Notes: generated by a model from the letters alone, not told the origin. Shown: positions 46,980 through 56,931, counted from the stretch's first letter. The stretch is DNA of 64,000 bases from Conservatibacter flavescens (GCF_002795425.1 NZ_PHHA01000002.1:186001-250000), one strand, 5' to 3'. Numbers and translations: made by a program.

Positions 46980-47346
46980 TGGTGGAGCTGGGGGGAGTTG
47001 AACCCCCGTCCGAAATTCCTCTACCTTCAGTACTACACGTTTAGTCTAGTCTTTAAGTTCATTTACCCACTGCGGACAGACACGCGATAGATAAACTAGC
47101 TTGATTCAATTTAACGTTTCGATCCTCAAGCGGAGGCATCCACGCGATCTCGTTTGGGTTTGACTCCTCGAACTCCCCGTCTTACGAGCGGAAGCTGGGG
47201 CGAGAAGGCTATGAGCAGGTTATTAAGCTGCTAAAGCGTATTGTTCGTCGTTTGCGACTATTTTTTTGCGGTTTATTTACGAGGCCTACCGCACCTCGAC
47301 GTGCACCTTGGGCTTCGCTAATCCCGTCGAATCCAAGATCAGCCCC
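46980..47346 (-). ncRNA. ssrA: Transfer-messenger RNA
   Basis: The minus strand runs from GGGGCTGATCTTGGATTCGA at 47346 to the encoded CCA at 46980, 367 nt. The tag-encoding frame is GCA AAC GAC GAA CAA TAC GCT TTA GCA GCT TAA, giving ANDEQYALAA, the tag of Haemophilus-type Pasteurellaceae. The tRNA-like 3' end with GGTTCAACTCCCCCCAGC is intact. It rescues stalled ribosomes and tags proteins for ClpXP (see sspB). Integrated elements sit directly downstream of its 3' end. Confidence 0.98.
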
Positions 47347-47393
47347 AAAATTGAAAGTATTCTAACAAAAATTGAGAAAAAATCAAAATTAAC

Positions 47394-47702
47394 TTATTTT
47401 AACGTTTGAATAAATGCGGCCACATCACGCATATCTTGTTCGCTTAAACGCGCTTTCACGCCATTTCCACCGCCAATTACTTTCCCTGCTTTGCGATCTT
47501 TTAGCGCAGTAACGATTTCTGTTTCTTTTAAGTTACGTATAATACGAGACTCATTAAATGCTGAATTTTCGGCAGACTTTCCATGACACATTGCACATTG
47601 GCGGAAAATTTTCTCACCGTTTTGTAGATTACTATTCGCCATAACAAGTGCGGGTGAACTTAATAATAAAGCTGAGAGTGATAAAGTAGAAAAAAAATTC
47701 AT
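47394..47702 (-). CDS. Periplasmic c-type cytochrome (cytochrome c5/c553-like)
   Basis: The 102-aa protein has a signal peptide (MNFFSTLSLSALLLSSPALVMA), then one heme-binding CAMCHGK (CxxCH) motif near residue 36 and a C-terminal helix MRDVAAFIQTLK-like end. A Met ligand is probable in the second half. It should be a small soluble electron carrier in the periplasm. Its redox partner is not in the window. It lies between ssrA and ttcA, alone on the minus strand. Confidence 0.9.
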   Translation of the reverse strand: MNFFSTLSLSALLLSSPALVMANSNLQNGEKIFRQCAMCHGKSAENSAFNESRIIRNLKETEIVTALKDRKAGKVIGGGNGVKARLSEQDMRDVAAFIQTLK

Positions 47703-47936
47703 AATATTCCCTGTAAGTAAATAGAAACCTTTTTAGTTTATCATGAATAGAATGCTGTGTAGGATTTTATTTGATTTTTGAATAAAATTTGGCAAAAATT
47801 TGCGCCATGTCACAAATTTGAAAAATAAAATTACTTTTTTTAAGGTTTTATTTGCATATCTTCACTTAATCACTTATTCTGCCTCCATAAAGAACAAGTG
47901 CTATTTAAATAGCCAAACATATTTTGCTTTCCGAGT

Positions 47937-47964
47937 AGTGCCTCATGAATGAGGCACTTTTTTT
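47937..47964 (+). terminator. Strong + strand terminator without an annotated upstream gene
   Basis: AGTGCCTCA/TGAGGCACT (47937-47945 and 47950-47958) with a 4-nt loop, followed on the plus strand by seven Ts. Both flanking genes are on the minus strand, where the T tail is absent. The 267-bp gap upstream (47703-47969) contains no open frame of note, suggesting a small RNA of roughly 60-130 nt ending here. Confidence 0.75.
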
Positions 47965-47969
47965 ATATG

Positions 47970-48914
47970 TTAGTTGACTTCTTTAAAACTAATCATTTCA
48001 CCATCAGTAAATTCCGCTTCATCATTATCATGAGCAAGTAATGGGATAGCGGGTAAATCTTCTTTATCAAATGCAATATCCCCTTCTATATCAGATAATA
48101 ATTCCCCTTGTTGAAGATGCTTAAAATTAAATAACTTCGGGTCACATAAATGAGATGGTGTCACATTTTGAATGGCGCTAAACATTGTTTCAATTCGCCC
48201 CGGATATTGTCGATCCCATGTTTGCAACATTTCTTTCACGACTTGACGTTGTAAATTCGGCTGGGAGCCACACAAATTGCAAGGAATAATTGGAAATTCT
48301 TTTGCAATAGAATATTTTTCAATATCTTTTTCTTTACAGTAAGCAAGAGGCCGAATCACGATTTGTTTTCCATCATCAGAAAGTAATTTTGGTGGCATCG
48401 CTTTTAATTTCCCACCATAGAACATATTTAAAAATAAGGTTTCCAACATGTCATCACGATGATGACCTAATGCAATTTTAGTTGCACCTAATTCGGTTGC
48501 TGTGCGATATAAAATTCCACGACGTAGGCGTGAACAAAGAGAACAGGTCGTTTTGCCTTCAGGAATTTTTTCTTTGACGATACCATAGGTGTTTTCTTCT
48601 ACAATTTTGTATTCAATCCCCAATTTAGAGAGGTAATCAGGTAGAATATGCTCGGGAAAACCAGGCTGTTTTTGATCCAGATTAACCGCTACGATGTCAA
48701 AATGAATTGGTGCATTTAGGCGTAAATTCAATAAAATATCTAATAATGTATAACTGTCTTTCCCGCCAGAAAGACACACCATAACCTTGTCTCCATCTTC
48801 AATCATATTAAAGTCAGCAATGGCGTTCCCTACATTGCGACGTAAGCGTTTTTGTAGCTTATTAAAATTATATTTTTGTTTTTTTTCTTGTTGAGTTAAA
48901 GTTGCTTCTGTCAT
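47970..48914 (-). CDS. ttcA: tRNA 2-thiocytidine(32) synthetase TtcA
   Basis: The 314-aa PP-loop ATPase has [20 protein letters not shown] (SGGxDS motif) and the Cys motifs [11 protein letters not shown] and [11 protein letters not shown], which hold the Fe-S cluster needed for sulfur transfer. It 2-thiolates C32 of certain tRNAs. The C-terminal extension from about residue 270 is acidic. It starts within an intergenic gap shared with tRNA-Val. Confidence 0.95.
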   Translation of the reverse strand: MTEATLTQQEKKQKYNFNKLQKRLRRNVGNAIADFNMIEDGDKVMVCLSGGKDSYTLLDILLNLRLNAPIHFDIVAVNLDQKQPGFPEHILPDYLSKLGIEYKIVEENTYGIVKEKIPEGKTTCSLCSRLRRGILYRTATELGATKIALGHHRDDMLETLFLNMFYGGKLKAMPPKLLSDDGKQIVIRPLAYCKEKDIEKYSIAKEFPIIPCNLCGSQPNLQRQVVKEMLQTWDRQYPGRIETMFSAIQNVTPSHLCDPKLFNFKHLQQGELLSDIEGDIAFDKEDLPAIPLLAHDNDEAEFTDGEMISFKEVN

Positions 48915-49047
48915 TTTATTTACGTATGTTAATCAAAATTCAATAGTATATAGTAGCGTTTTGCAATACTGTTGCCAATGGAATTAATCTAATAATTACT
49001 CAATTTGACGAGGGTTAGTTTATAAATAAAAGGCTAGGTAGTTGGAA

Positions 49048-49124
49048 TGGTGCGACTAGCTGGACTCGAACCAGTGACCCCCACCATGTCAAGGTGGTGC
49101 TCTAACCAACTGAGCTATAGTCGC
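49048..49124 (-). tRNA. tRNA-Val (GAC)
   Basis: A 77-nt cloverleaf including encoded CCA (49048-49050). The acceptor stem is GCGACTA/TAGTCGC, the D arm AGCTCAGTTGGTTAGAGC, and the anticodon loop TTGACAT between CCACC and GGTGG gives GAC. The T loop is GGTTCGAGTCC. The anticodon arm is identical to E. coli tRNA-Val(GAC). Confidence 0.97.
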
Positions 49125-49214
49125 ACATTTGAAGTGCGCTAATAATATAGCGTTTTTTTTGATAAAACAAGATTTTTTTATTATTTTGCAAATAGTTGCC
49201 AAAAAAATAAGCAA

Positions 49215-50528
49215 CTACTCTATTGGCTCTTTGGGTTCAATGCCTAATACTGCAGAAAAAGTTTGCAATCCTTGTGCATTGCCTTTTTTTACCATCGTTT
49301 GCATAGCTTGAGTTGGGGCATGTAGAAGCTTATTCGTTAGTTTATAGCTTAGCTCTTGCAAAATAACTTCTGCATTTTGTCCTTGTTGTAAAGATTGAAG
49401 TGCTTTGTCTAACAGGGCTTGGCGTGTTTGCTCTGCATTATCGCGATAATTGCGAATGAGTCCTGAAAACTGATGTACTTTTAACCAACCAAAAAATGTT
49501 TGGCATTCCTCTTGAATAATATATTCTGCTTTGGCTGAGGCTTCTTTGCGCAGCTCAAGATTACGCTGAATGATATGTTGTAAATCATCAACACTATAAT
49601 GATAGACTGAGGCTAACTCTCCTACACTTGAGTCCACATCGCGTGGTACTGCAATATCAACGATCAGCATGGGCTGATTACGGCGTTGTTTTTGTGCGAT
49701 TTTAACCATATCTTTAGTAATCAGAACATGATCACTACCAGTGGAACTAATCACGATATCTGCTTGATTTAATCTAATTTGAAGGGCATTGAGTGAAAGT
49801 ACCTGAATATGCGGATTGGATAACTTTTCAACTAACGCTTCTGCTCTGGCTAAAGTGCGGTTAGCTATCATCAAGTTTTTTGCGCCATGTTGTAACAAGT
49901 GGCGGCTGACTAATTCAATCGTCTCTCCTGCTCCCACTAATAAGATATGTAACTTTCCAAATGAATCAAATATTTGTCGAGCAAGGCTACATGCGGCATA
50001 TGCTACAGATACTGCACTCCCACCAATTTCGGTTTCTGTTCGTACACGTTTGGCGGTGGAAAAGGTTTTTTGAAATAAACGTGATAATTCACTAGACATA
50101 GCCATCTGATTTTCTTGATAAAACAGTTCGCTATCTTGATACGCTTGTTTCACTTGCCCAAGAATTTGTGGTTCGCCTAATATGAGCGAATCTAAACCGC
50201 AAGCCACGCGCATTAAATGCTGTACCGCCTCTTGATTTTCGTATAAATAAGCATGTTTTTTTAATTGCTCAAATTCAATTTGGTGAATTAAAGCGAACCA
50301 ATATAAACAATGTTGTACCCAAATTTCACTTTCTTGTGGGGGGATTCTTTTGTTATGTAAATAAATTTCAGTTCGATTACAGGTCGATAAAATAACAGCA
50401 TTATCCGCCAGCCCGTTATTTTGTAATTGCTGTAATGCGAGCTGTCGCTTTTCTGGGGAAAAAGCAACTTTCTCACGTAGCGTAACAGTAGCTGTTTTGT
50501 GATTAATACCGAGTGTTAGAATTGTCAT
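49215..50528 (-). CDS. hemA: Glutamyl-tRNA reductase
   Basis: ATG 50528 is chosen because the family begins [13 protein letters not shown]. At 437 aa it is a little longer than E. coli HemA (418). The catalytic Cys is in STCNRTEIY (about residue 50), the NADPH-binding domain has [17 protein letters not shown], and a C-terminal dimerisation helix follows (residues 320-430). It reduces Glu-tRNA-Glu to glutamate-1-semialdehyde, the first step of C5 haem synthesis. Its presence shows this organism can make its own haem, unlike H. influenzae Rd, which needs X factor. Confidence 0.96.
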   Translation of the reverse strand: MTILTLGINHKTATVTLREKVAFSPEKRQLALQQLQNNGLADNAVILSTCNRTEIYLHNKRIPPQESEIWVQHCLYWFALIHQIEFEQLKKHAYLYENQEAVQHLMRVACGLDSLILGEPQILGQVKQAYQDSELFYQENQMAMSSELSRLFQKTFSTAKRVRTETEIGGSAVSVAYAACSLARQIFDSFGKLHILLVGAGETIELVSRHLLQHGAKNLMIANRTLARAEALVEKLSNPHIQVLSLNALQIRLNQADIVISSTGSDHVLITKDMVKIAQKQRRNQPMLIVDIAVPRDVDSSVGELASVYHYSVDDLQHIIQRNLELRKEASAKAEYIIQEECQTFFGWLKVHQFSGLIRNYRDNAEQTRQALLDKALQSLQQGQNAEVILQELSYKLTNKLLHAPTQAMQTMVKKGNAQGLQTFSAVLGIEPKEPIE

Positions 50529-50679
50529 AAAATTAATGATATTAGCCACACTTGGTCAAAGCATGGTTAAAAAATCTCAAATCCCACAATGATGAATACA
50601 AAATTTTAATGGGGGATATTGTAATCAATCCCTCACTTTTGGGCAAATTAAACAAAATATTTTTTGATTTAACACGAGT

Positions 50680-51900
50680 TTAGTACCTATTTTTGGTAGT
50701 AAGACGTTTTTGTGCTTTAGGTGATGATAAGAAATGATAACTTATTGCACCAATAAAAATGCACAAGAACATACTAAATAACATTGGTATCTGGCTAGTT
50801 ACCGGCACAAGTGAGAGTAAAAAACCACAAATCGCGCCCGTGCCAAAACGGAATGTTCCTGCGAGAGAATTAGCGGTTCCGGCATATTGTGGAAACCTAT
50901 CTAGAATACATGCCATCGCGTTAGAACCTATGATTGACATCATAGAAACATAAGCGGCAATACCTAATGCCATTGGCCAAAAACCTAAATGTAGGATAGC
51001 AACCAATAATAACCAAACTCCGGCTAAAAACTGCACGGTTAATCCAAAGCGCAGCATCGTTTCTGCTCCGACTTTCATGACTATTTTGCCATTGATGGAG
51101 GTAAAGATAATCATACCGGTCATATTTAATAGGAAAAAATAGCCGAAATTTTCTTTAGCAATACCATAAATATCAATATACACAATCGAACCAGATGTAA
51201 GGAACGCAAATAAACCAGCAAACGAAAAGGCACCACATAATACATATCCAATAACCGCTTTTACTCGGACTAAAGAGACAAAATTTTGTGCAACGCGACG
51301 CAAGGTAAAAGGCTGGCGCTTTTCAACGGCTAATGTTTCAGGAATTTTCCAAAAAACCAACAGACAGGATAAAAAACCAACAAAGGCTAATACATAAAAA
51401 ATAGAATGCCAATGAAAAATTGAAGTCAAATACCCACCGATTAAGGGGGCAAGTAGCGGTGCAATCATTGAAATTAACATGATCATTGACATCATTTTTG
51501 AAAAATGATTTTTTGAAAATAAATCGCGTAATAACGCGCCTAAAATGACTGCAGGTGCAGCAGCAAAAAAGCCTTGTACAAATCGAACAAATAAGAAATG
51601 ATTAATTTCAGCGACTTGCGTTAACAAGGTGGCGCTAGTTGCTGAAATAAAGGTGCCTATTAATATAGCGGGCTTTCGTCCAAAACTATCTGCGACAGGT
51701 CCCCATACGAGTTGTCCAATAGCAAATCCCATTGTAAATAAAGCGAGGGTTTTCTGAACCTTTTCTGCGTTGACCTCTAAGTCCTGAGCAATATCTAGAA
51801 AGGCTGGCAAATACATATCAATAGCCATTGGTGGCAACATGGCAAGAATTCCCAGAACCAAAATAAAAATAAATGATACATTTCTTTGTGTTTCTTGCAT
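50680..51900 (-). CDS. Bcr/CflA-family multidrug efflux transporter (MFS)
   Basis: The 406-aa MFS protein has twelve membrane helices and the Bcr/CflA family hallmarks MAIDMYLPAFLDIAQDLEVN in the first loop, FAIGQLVWGPVADSFGRKPA (motif A) and AIPAVILGALLRDLFSK-like helix-5 segment. ATG 51900 is used; AAGGA lies 12-16 bp upstream, a little far, and a TTG start 18 bp earlier is possible. It probably exports drugs such as bicyclomycin or sulfonamides by proton antiport. It follows gloB after 35 bp and may be read with it. Confidence 0.9.
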   Translation of the reverse strand: MQETQRNVSFIFILVLGILAMLPPMAIDMYLPAFLDIAQDLEVNAEKVQKTLALFTMGFAIGQLVWGPVADSFGRKPAILIGTFISATSATLLTQVAEINHFLFVRFVQGFFAAAPAVILGALLRDLFSKNHFSKMMSMIMLISMIAPLLAPLIGGYLTSIFHWHSIFYVLAFVGFLSCLLVFWKIPETLAVEKRQPFTLRRVAQNFVSLVRVKAVIGYVLCGAFSFAGLFAFLTSGSIVYIDIYGIAKENFGYFFLLNMTGMIIFTSINGKIVMKVGAETMLRFGLTVQFLAGVWLLLVAILHLGFWPMALGIAAYVSMMSIIGSNAMACILDRFPQYAGTANSLAGTFRFGTGAICGFLLSLVPVTSQIPMLFSMFLCIFIGAISYHFLSSPKAQKRLTTKNRY

Positions 51901-51935
51901 AATTGAGGCTTCCTTCAACCTAAGGCGCTTTGAGG

Positions 51936-52637
51936 TTAAAATTGATCTTTAGCTTTACGTAATTGGATAAAGGTTTGTAGATCATTTACTTGTAAAAAAG
52001 GATTGATTTGTTTTTCTAATCCTAAGCTTGTCGGTAAACTTGGTTTTTGTTCTGCACGTAGTTGTTCTACTAAAACTTTGTGATTTTGAACCGCACTTTT
52101 TTCAGTCATAATGTGTTCAGCAAAACACAAATTACTCAACGTATATTCATGAGCAGGGCAAATAATCGTTGTATCTGGTAGCGCCTTTAAACGCTGTAAT
52201 GATTCAAACATTAAAGCATAATCACCCGTAAATACGCGACCGCAGCCACCTGAAAAAATCGTGTCTCCACAAAATAGATGATCGTCAATCAGAAAACTGA
52301 CATGGTTTGCGGTATGCCCCCCGCTAGGTAAGACTTGTACATTATAATGTTTCGTTGAAAATACACCAGAATTAACAATATATTCTGCGCCTTTATTGGC
52401 GGTTTCAGTTGAGCCAAATACGGGGACATCTGGGTAGTGCGCTTTTAATGCCGCTACTCCACCAACATGATCATCATGCAAATGGGTCAGTAAAATCGCT
52501 TCAAGTGATAAATTTTGTTCGTTTAGATAACGAATGACTTGTTTAGATTCCGATGGGTCAATTACAATGACAGGTAAATTTTCTCGTCCATAAACCCAAA
52601 TATAGTTATCATTCAGTGCCGGTAGTGCTATTAGCAT
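51936..52637 (-). CDS. gloB: Hydroxyacylglutathione hydrolase (glyoxalase II)
   Basis: ATG 52637 follows GGAGG at 4 bp. The 233-aa metallo-beta-lactamase-fold enzyme has the metal-binding [10 protein letters not shown] (HxHxDH), a later GHTANH His, [13 protein letters not shown] with the bridging Asp, and PAHEYT. It hydrolyses S-lactoylglutathione to D-lactate, detoxifying methylglyoxal; dld in this window can oxidise the product. It diverges from the methyltransferase gene across only 19 bp. Confidence 0.96.
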   Translation of the reverse strand: MLIALPALNDNYIWVYGRENLPVIVIDPSESKQVIRYLNEQNLSLEAILLTHLHDDHVGGVAALKAHYPDVPVFGSTETANKGAEYIVNSGVFSTKHYNVQVLPSGGHTANHVSFLIDDHLFCGDTIFSGGCGRVFTGDYALMFESLQRLKALPDTTIICPAHEYTLSNLCFAEHIMTEKSAVQNHKVLVEQLRAEQKPSLPTSLGLEKQINPFLQVNDLQTFIQLRKAKDQF

Positions 52638-52656
52638 ATTTCCTCCGAGGTGATAT

Positions 52657-53364
52657 ATGAATTGGAAAGCTAAATCGTCCACAATACTCCATTTGCCAAC
52701 TAGTTGGCAAGAATTACAACAAGGGGAATACTATCAACAATTGCTTGAACAATATTTTGCAGACTGGTTTCCACAAATTTTAGGTTATCATATCTTAAAT
52801 ATAGGCGGATTAAGTGGTGAAATCAATTGTCATTTACCACTTAGACATCAGATTGTCCTGAGCCCCAAAATGAATGATAATTTGGCTAAACTTTATCAAA
52901 CTCACCCTGATCATACCCTACTCCAAGCGCATATTACCGAACTGCCATTTGTGGATCATAGTATTGATGCTTGTTTATTGGTGAATACCTTAAATTTCAG
53001 CTCAGATCCACATCAAGTATTACGTGAAGTGAACCGGGTTTTAACTGACGATGGGTATTTATTTTTGAGTTTATTTAACCCTCTTAGCATTCTTGGATTT
53101 AAACGTCGCTTAAATAGAAAATCATCACAGGAATATGCTTTCCGAACTTATATGACATGGCGTGTTGTTGATTGGCTGGAATTACTCCATTTTGATATTT
53201 TAGCCCAACAAAATCTATCATTAACTAAATCATTTTTAGGTGCGCCATTAACGGTGATTGTTGCTAAAAAGCGGGTATATCCTTTGACATTAGAACCTCA
53301 AAAAGTGCGGTTCAAAAAACAAAATATTTTACGTACAGCCGAAGCTTTTAGAAATTGTCTCTAA
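52657..53364 (+). CDS. SAM-dependent methyltransferase (YafS-like)
   Basis: The 235-aa class-I methyltransferase has the Methyltransf_11 layout: [17 protein letters not shown] (degenerate motif I), [20 protein letters not shown] (motif II region), [21 protein letters not shown]. coli yafS also diverges from gloB, so the pair is conserved. Substrate unknown. GAGGTG precedes the ATG at 52657. The following hairpin (53372-53392) separates it from the convergent isochorismatase-fold gene. Confidence 0.85.
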   Translation: MNWKAKSSTILHLPTSWQELQQGEYYQQLLEQYFADWFPQILGYHILNIGGLSGEINCHLPLRHQIVLSPKMNDNLAKLYQTHPDHTLLQAHITELPFVDHSIDACLLVNTLNFSSDPHQVLREVNRVLTDDGYLFLSLFNPLSILGFKRRLNRKSSQEYAFRTYMTWRVVDWLELLHFDILAQQNLSLTKSFLGAPLTVIVAKKRVYPLTLEPQKVRFKKQNILRTAEAFRNCL

Positions 53365-53371
53365 AGAAAGA

Positions 53372-53392
53372 GAGGCAAAAAACATTTGCCTC
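53372..53392. terminator. Convergent hairpin after the methyltransferase gene
   Basis: GAGGCAAA/TTTGCCTC (53372-53379 and 53385-53392), 8-bp stem with a 5-nt loop, between the stops of two convergent genes. T tails on both strands are weak. Confidence 0.6.
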
Positions 53393-53419
53393 ACATATAA
53401 AATAAGCAATTTAAATTAA

Positions 53420-53992
53420 CTATTTTTCTAACAGCTCAAAAAGCTGACTAGATGAAATCACTTGCGCAAATTCATTATTCAAGCTAGCAAGCGCAGTTGA
53501 ATGTAATAATTGTGCAGCATAGTGTTCGCCATGAACGCCTATTTTATCAAATGTTGCAACAGCATCTTCAATAAGATAAACGTTAAAACCAAAGTTACCT
53601 GCCATGCGGGAGCTGGTTGATACACAATGATCAGTGGTTAATCCAATAATAACGAGTGTGTCTAAAGCTTTTGAATCAAGTTGTTCTTTTAAATCTGTAC
53701 CAATAAATGCACTGTTTACATTTTTAGTAATTACCGTTTCATCAGCCAATGGCGCAGTCGCTTCAATAAATTGAAAACCTGAATGATCTGGATTTAATGG
53801 TGAACGAGGATTTGTAGAAGCATGGCGCACATGAAAAATAGGCAGCCCTAATTCACGCCATTTTATCAAAATTTGTTCGCATATGGTTTCAGCCTGAGGG
53901 TTATTACGCGCCCCACCCCAATATGCAATATCCTCGAAACCTTGCTGTAAATCAATCAAAACCAACGCAGGACGTTTTTCTTGTAAAGACAT
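53420..53992 (-). CDS. Isochorismatase-family cysteine hydrolase
   Basis: The 190-aa protein has the isochorismatase/nicotinamidase fold: LVLIDLQQGFED (catalytic Asp near 13), the TKNVNSAFIGTDL Lys region and the nucleophilic Cys in GLTTDHCVSTSSRMAGNFGF (about residue 147), so the Asp-Lys-Cys triad seems complete. The substrate is unknown: related enzymes hydrolyse nicotinamide, ureidoacrylate or vinyl ethers. It is followed on the same strand by nothing; yegP lies 26 bp upstream, so the two may share a transcript. Confidence 0.88.
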   Translation of the reverse strand: MSLQEKRPALVLIDLQQGFEDIAYWGGARNNPQAETICEQILIKWRELGLPIFHVRHASTNPRSPLNPDHSGFQFIEATAPLADETVITKNVNSAFIGTDLKEQLDSKALDTLVIIGLTTDHCVSTSSRMAGNFGFNVYLIEDAVATFDKIGVHGEHYAAQLLHSTALASLNNEFAQVISSSQLFELLEK

Positions 53993-54018
53993 TACTTTTC
54001 CTTATCTTGTGGATTGCA

Positions 54019-54360
54019 TTATGCCGTTGTTTTGTCTTTAATTTCTGTTGTTGCTGCATTTTTCATCACAGAGTCTACACCTTTTTGTGCCGCAGCTTTA
54101 GCTGAATAATACTCACTGCGACCAATTTCCTGATGATTGGCGGCTTTCAAAATGAAATATGGCTCACCGTTTTTATTTTCTCTGAACTCAAAACGCTCTG
54201 CTAATACCCCGTTTTTTTGTACAGAGGCGATACCGTTTTCCGCAGCAGCTCGTGATCTGTATAACTCACTCGTTAAAATGACTTGGCTATTTGCCGCTTT
54301 TAAATTAAACATAAACTGGCCGTCTTTTGCTAATTTTAATTCATACCAACCTAATGCCAT
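54019..54360 (-). CDS. yegP: YegP/DUF1508 tandem-repeat protein
   Basis: The 113-aa protein contains two DUF1508 repeats: YELKLAKDGQFMFNLKAANS ... SRAAAENGIASVQKNG and FEFRENKNGEPYFILKAANH ... AKAAAQKGVDSVMKNA. The family is UPF0339 (E. coli YegP), small beta-alpha proteins of unclear role. It lies just upstream of the isochorismatase-fold gene. A divergent promoter for it and ycaO must lie in 54361-54489. Confidence 0.9.
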   Translation of the reverse strand: MALGWYELKLAKDGQFMFNLKAANSQVILTSELYRSRAAAENGIASVQKNGVLAERFEFRENKNGEPYFILKAANHQEIGRSEYYSAKAAAQKGVDSVMKNAATTEIKDKTTA

Positions 54361-54489
54361 TTTGAAGCCTCCTCTATTTGTGTTGTGAAAATAAGTTACT
54401 AAAATTTATCCTATTTGACTTGCTCCTGCAACAAAAGTTTCCTATTATGCACTGATTTTTTTATCATTTTGCAAAGAAAAGAGAGCCTT

Positions 54490-56250
54490 ATGACTGAACA
54501 AACGTTTATACCTGGTAAAGATGCGGCACTGGAAGAAAGTATCGCAAAATTTCAACAAAAATTGACCGCACTTGGCTTTAATATTGAGGAAGCTTCTTGG
54601 TTAAATCCTGTACCAAACGTATGGTCAGTACATATTCGTGACGTAGATTGTCCACAATGTTTTTCTAATGGAAAAGGTGCAAGCCAAAAAGCCGCTTTAG
54701 CATCTGCCTTAGGAGAATATTTTGAACGTCTTTCCACAAACTACTTCTTCGCGGATTATTATTTGGGAGAAGATATTGCCCAGGGCGATTTTGTGCATTA
54801 TCCAACGGAAAAATGGTTTCCTATTGAAGATGAAACACAACTCCCAGCAGGTATTCTTGATGATTATTTATTGGATTATTATGATCCAGAAGGTGAATTA
54901 ACACCGGAGTTATTAGTAGATTTGCAATCAGGTAACTATGATCGTGGTATTGTCGCCATGCCTTATATACGTCAGCGAGATCAGCAAACTGTCTATATTC
55001 CACAAAGTATCATTGCAAATTTATATGTGTCTAATGGTATGTCTGCGGGGAACACTCGTAATGAAGCTCGTGTACAAGGATTATCCGAAGTATTTGAGCG
55101 TTATGTAAAAAATAAAATTATTGCCGAAGCAATTAGCTTGCCACTTATTCCAGATAGTGTCATGAATCGTTACCCATCAATTCAAGCGTCTATTCAAAAA
55201 TTAGAGGAAGAGGGTTTTCCGATTTTAGCTTATGATGCTTCTTTAGGCGGTAAATATCCGGTTATTTGTGTTATTTTATTGAATCCAAATAACGGCACTT
55301 GTTTTGCTTCTTTTGGGGCGCACCCTAATTTCCAAGTGGCATTAGAACGAACTGTCACAGAGCTACTACAAGGCCGTAGCTTAAAAGATTTAGATGTCTT
55401 TACTGCCCCATCTTTTGATAATGCAGATGTTGCAGAACATGCAAACTTAGAGACACATTTTATTGATTCTAGCGGCTTAATTTCTTGGGACTTATTCAAG
55501 AAAACACCAAGTTTTGAATTTGCTGATTGGGATTTTTCAGGCACAACACAGCAAGAATATGACAACTTGATGTCCATCTTCCATAAAGAGGGCAAAGAAG
55601 TTTATATTATGGATTACAATCATTTAGACGTATATGCGTGCCGCATTATTGTACCAAGTATGTCAGATATTTATCCACAAGATGATTTAATCTATGCTAA
55701 CAATAATATGGGAATGGATTGGCGAGAAATTTTATTAGACTTACCACATTTTCATCATGAGGCGGATACTTATGCCGAATTATTGAGTGAACTTGATGAA
55801 CAAGGTATTGATGATGCAACGCGTGTGCGTGAATTTATCGGAATTGTCCCACCGCCTAAATCAGGCTGGACAACCTTGCGTATTGGTGAGCTGAAATCCA
55901 TGTTGCATTTGGCGTTAGGTGAACTCGAGCAAGCTTTAGATTGGGCAAATTGGACTTTAAACCTTAATAGTTCAGTATTCACGTCTGAGCGCGCGAACTA
56001 TTATCGCTGTTTAATTCAGTCTATAGAACTCTTCTTAGATGAAACCCGTGAACCAGAAGAATATCGCATGGTATTTGAGAAAATGTACGGACATGATACT
56101 GTCGAATTTGCATGGCGTGCAGTACAAGGCGGCAACCCATTCTATGATTTATTAGCTGATGATGAGCATTTGCACAAGTTTACCGCGCATCAAAAACTTT
56201 TAGCGGCTTATGCTAAATTACAAAAAGCTAAACGCGAGAATTGGAAATAA
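54490..56250 (+). CDS. ycaO: YcaO-domain protein (ribosomal protein S12 methylthiotransferase accessory factor)
   Basis: ATG 54490 is chosen because the family begins near MTEQTFIPGKDAALEESIAK and a purine-rich AGAGAG lies upstream. At 586 aa it equals E. coli YcaO. The ATP-binding YcaO core (about 60-400) has SQKAALASALGEYFERLSTN, ARVQGLSEVFERYVKNKI, FGAHPNFQVALERTVTELLQ, and the C-terminal tetratricopeptide-like part follows (about 440-586). In E. coli it aids RimO methylthiolation of S12; the biochemical step is uncertain. There is no azole-peptide precursor or dehydrogenase nearby. Confidence 0.95.
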   Translation: MTEQTFIPGKDAALEESIAKFQQKLTALGFNIEEASWLNPVPNVWSVHIRDVDCPQCFSNGKGASQKAALASALGEYFERLSTNYFFADYYLGEDIAQGDFVHYPTEKWFPIEDETQLPAGILDDYLLDYYDPEGELTPELLVDLQSGNYDRGIVAMPYIRQRDQQTVYIPQSIIANLYVSNGMSAGNTRNEARVQGLSEVFERYVKNKIIAEAISLPLIPDSVMNRYPSIQASIQKLEEEGFPILAYDASLGGKYPVICVILLNPNNGTCFASFGAHPNFQVALERTVTELLQGRSLKDLDVFTAPSFDNADVAEHANLETHFIDSSGLISWDLFKKTPSFEFADWDFSGTTQQEYDNLMSIFHKEGKEVYIMDYNHLDVYACRIIVPSMSDIYPQDDLIYANNNMGMDWREILLDLPHFHHEADTYAELLSELDEQGIDDATRVREFIGIVPPPKSGWTTLRIGELKSMLHLALGELEQALDWANWTLNLNSSVFTSERANYYRCLIQSIELFLDETREPEEYRMVFEKMYGHDTVEFAWRAVQGGNPFYDLLADDEHLHKFTAHQKLLAAYAKLQKAKRENWK

Positions 56251-56254
56251 TCGG

Positions 56255-56275
56255 AAGAGATAACCATCTCTTTTT
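56255..56275 (+). terminator. ycaO terminator
   Basis: AAGAGAT/ATCTCTT (56255-56261 and 56266-56272) followed by TTT, then a second hairpin GGGCGTAT/ATACGCCC (56277-56284 and 56288-56295) with ATTATTTT. Two tandem structures close the gene. Confidence 0.8.
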
Positions 56276-56359
56276 AGGGCGTATACAATACGCCCATTAT
56301 TTTGCGAAAAGTGCGGTTGTTTTTATAAATTTTTTAGTTTCAATTTCAATATTAATGGC

Positions 56360-56857
56360 TTATACCCGTCTAGTCTGCCAATACACTTTTTTCCAATAAG
56401 GATTATTGAGAGATGAGTAAATAACCCCGCCTTTTGTTGAAGCATGTAAAAACAAATCGTCCTTAACATAAATGCCAACGTGATAACCATTCGGTCCTCT
56501 CCCTGTTTTAAAGAAGACAAGATCACCGGTACGAATATCCCTTAAATTGATTTTTTGTCCATATTGGGCTTGATCTTTTGTCGTTCTAGGCAGTTTTATG
56601 CCAAAACGATCATTAAAGGTACGTTGCACAAACCCCGAACAATCCACCCCTTGTCTGCTATTACCCCCTAATACATAGCGTGTACCGGCCCATTCATGCT
56701 GCTGTTCACTTAACAAGGCAATTGCCATGATAGGATCATTTATCAACCCTTGATAATTTATCCGTCCAGGCGGATTTTGAACACTCGAAGAGCAAGCAAC
56801 CAACGTAGAAAGTGCAAGGGTTATACATAAAGATTTTAATGAAAAAAGCGGTTTCAC
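56360..56857 (-). CDS. nlpC: NlpC/P60-family lipoprotein endopeptidase
   Basis: The 165-aa protein has a lipoprotein signal (MKPLFSLKSLCITLALSTLVAC; lipobox LVAC, Cys22). The NlpC/P60 domain shows catalytic Cys in GVDCSGFVQRTF (about 76), His in NGYHVGIYV (about 128) and a second His in LFLHASTKGGV, so the triad is complete. It likely cleaves D,L-peptide bonds in peptidoglycan during growth. The order nlpC-ihfA-pheT-pheS is shared with H. influenzae. Confidence 0.93.
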   Translation of the reverse strand: MKPLFSLKSLCITLALSTLVACSSSVQNPPGRINYQGLINDPIMAIALLSEQQHEWAGTRYVLGGNSRQGVDCSGFVQRTFNDRFGIKLPRTTKDQAQYGQKINLRDIRTGDLVFFKTGRGPNGYHVGIYVKDDLFLHASTKGGVIYSSLNNPYWKKVYWQTRRV

Positions 56858-56898
56858 TAGATTTCCATCATTGATTGAGAATTAAGAAAAACACAAGG

Positions 56899-56931
56899 CG
56901 CGGTATTAAACTGTTAAGTAAAAATACCGCG
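56899..56931 (-). terminator. Hairpin after ihfA
   Basis: CGCGGTATT/AATACCGCG (56899-56907 and 56923-56931), a 9-bp stem 20 bp past the ihfA stop; T tail on the minus strand is poor (CCTTGTGTTTTTC). Confidence 0.6.

Noticed and set aside
46980-47346. Crossover within the ssrA T-arm as in classical ssrA integration
   Set aside because: No second copy of the tmRNA 3' end was found in the accessory region; the duplicated block begins 9 bp outside the gene.
54490-56250. YcaO as part of an azole-peptide (thiazole/oxazole-modified microcin) cluster
   Set aside because: It matches the housekeeping 586-aa YcaO, and no precursor peptide, dehydrogenase or exporter is nearby.
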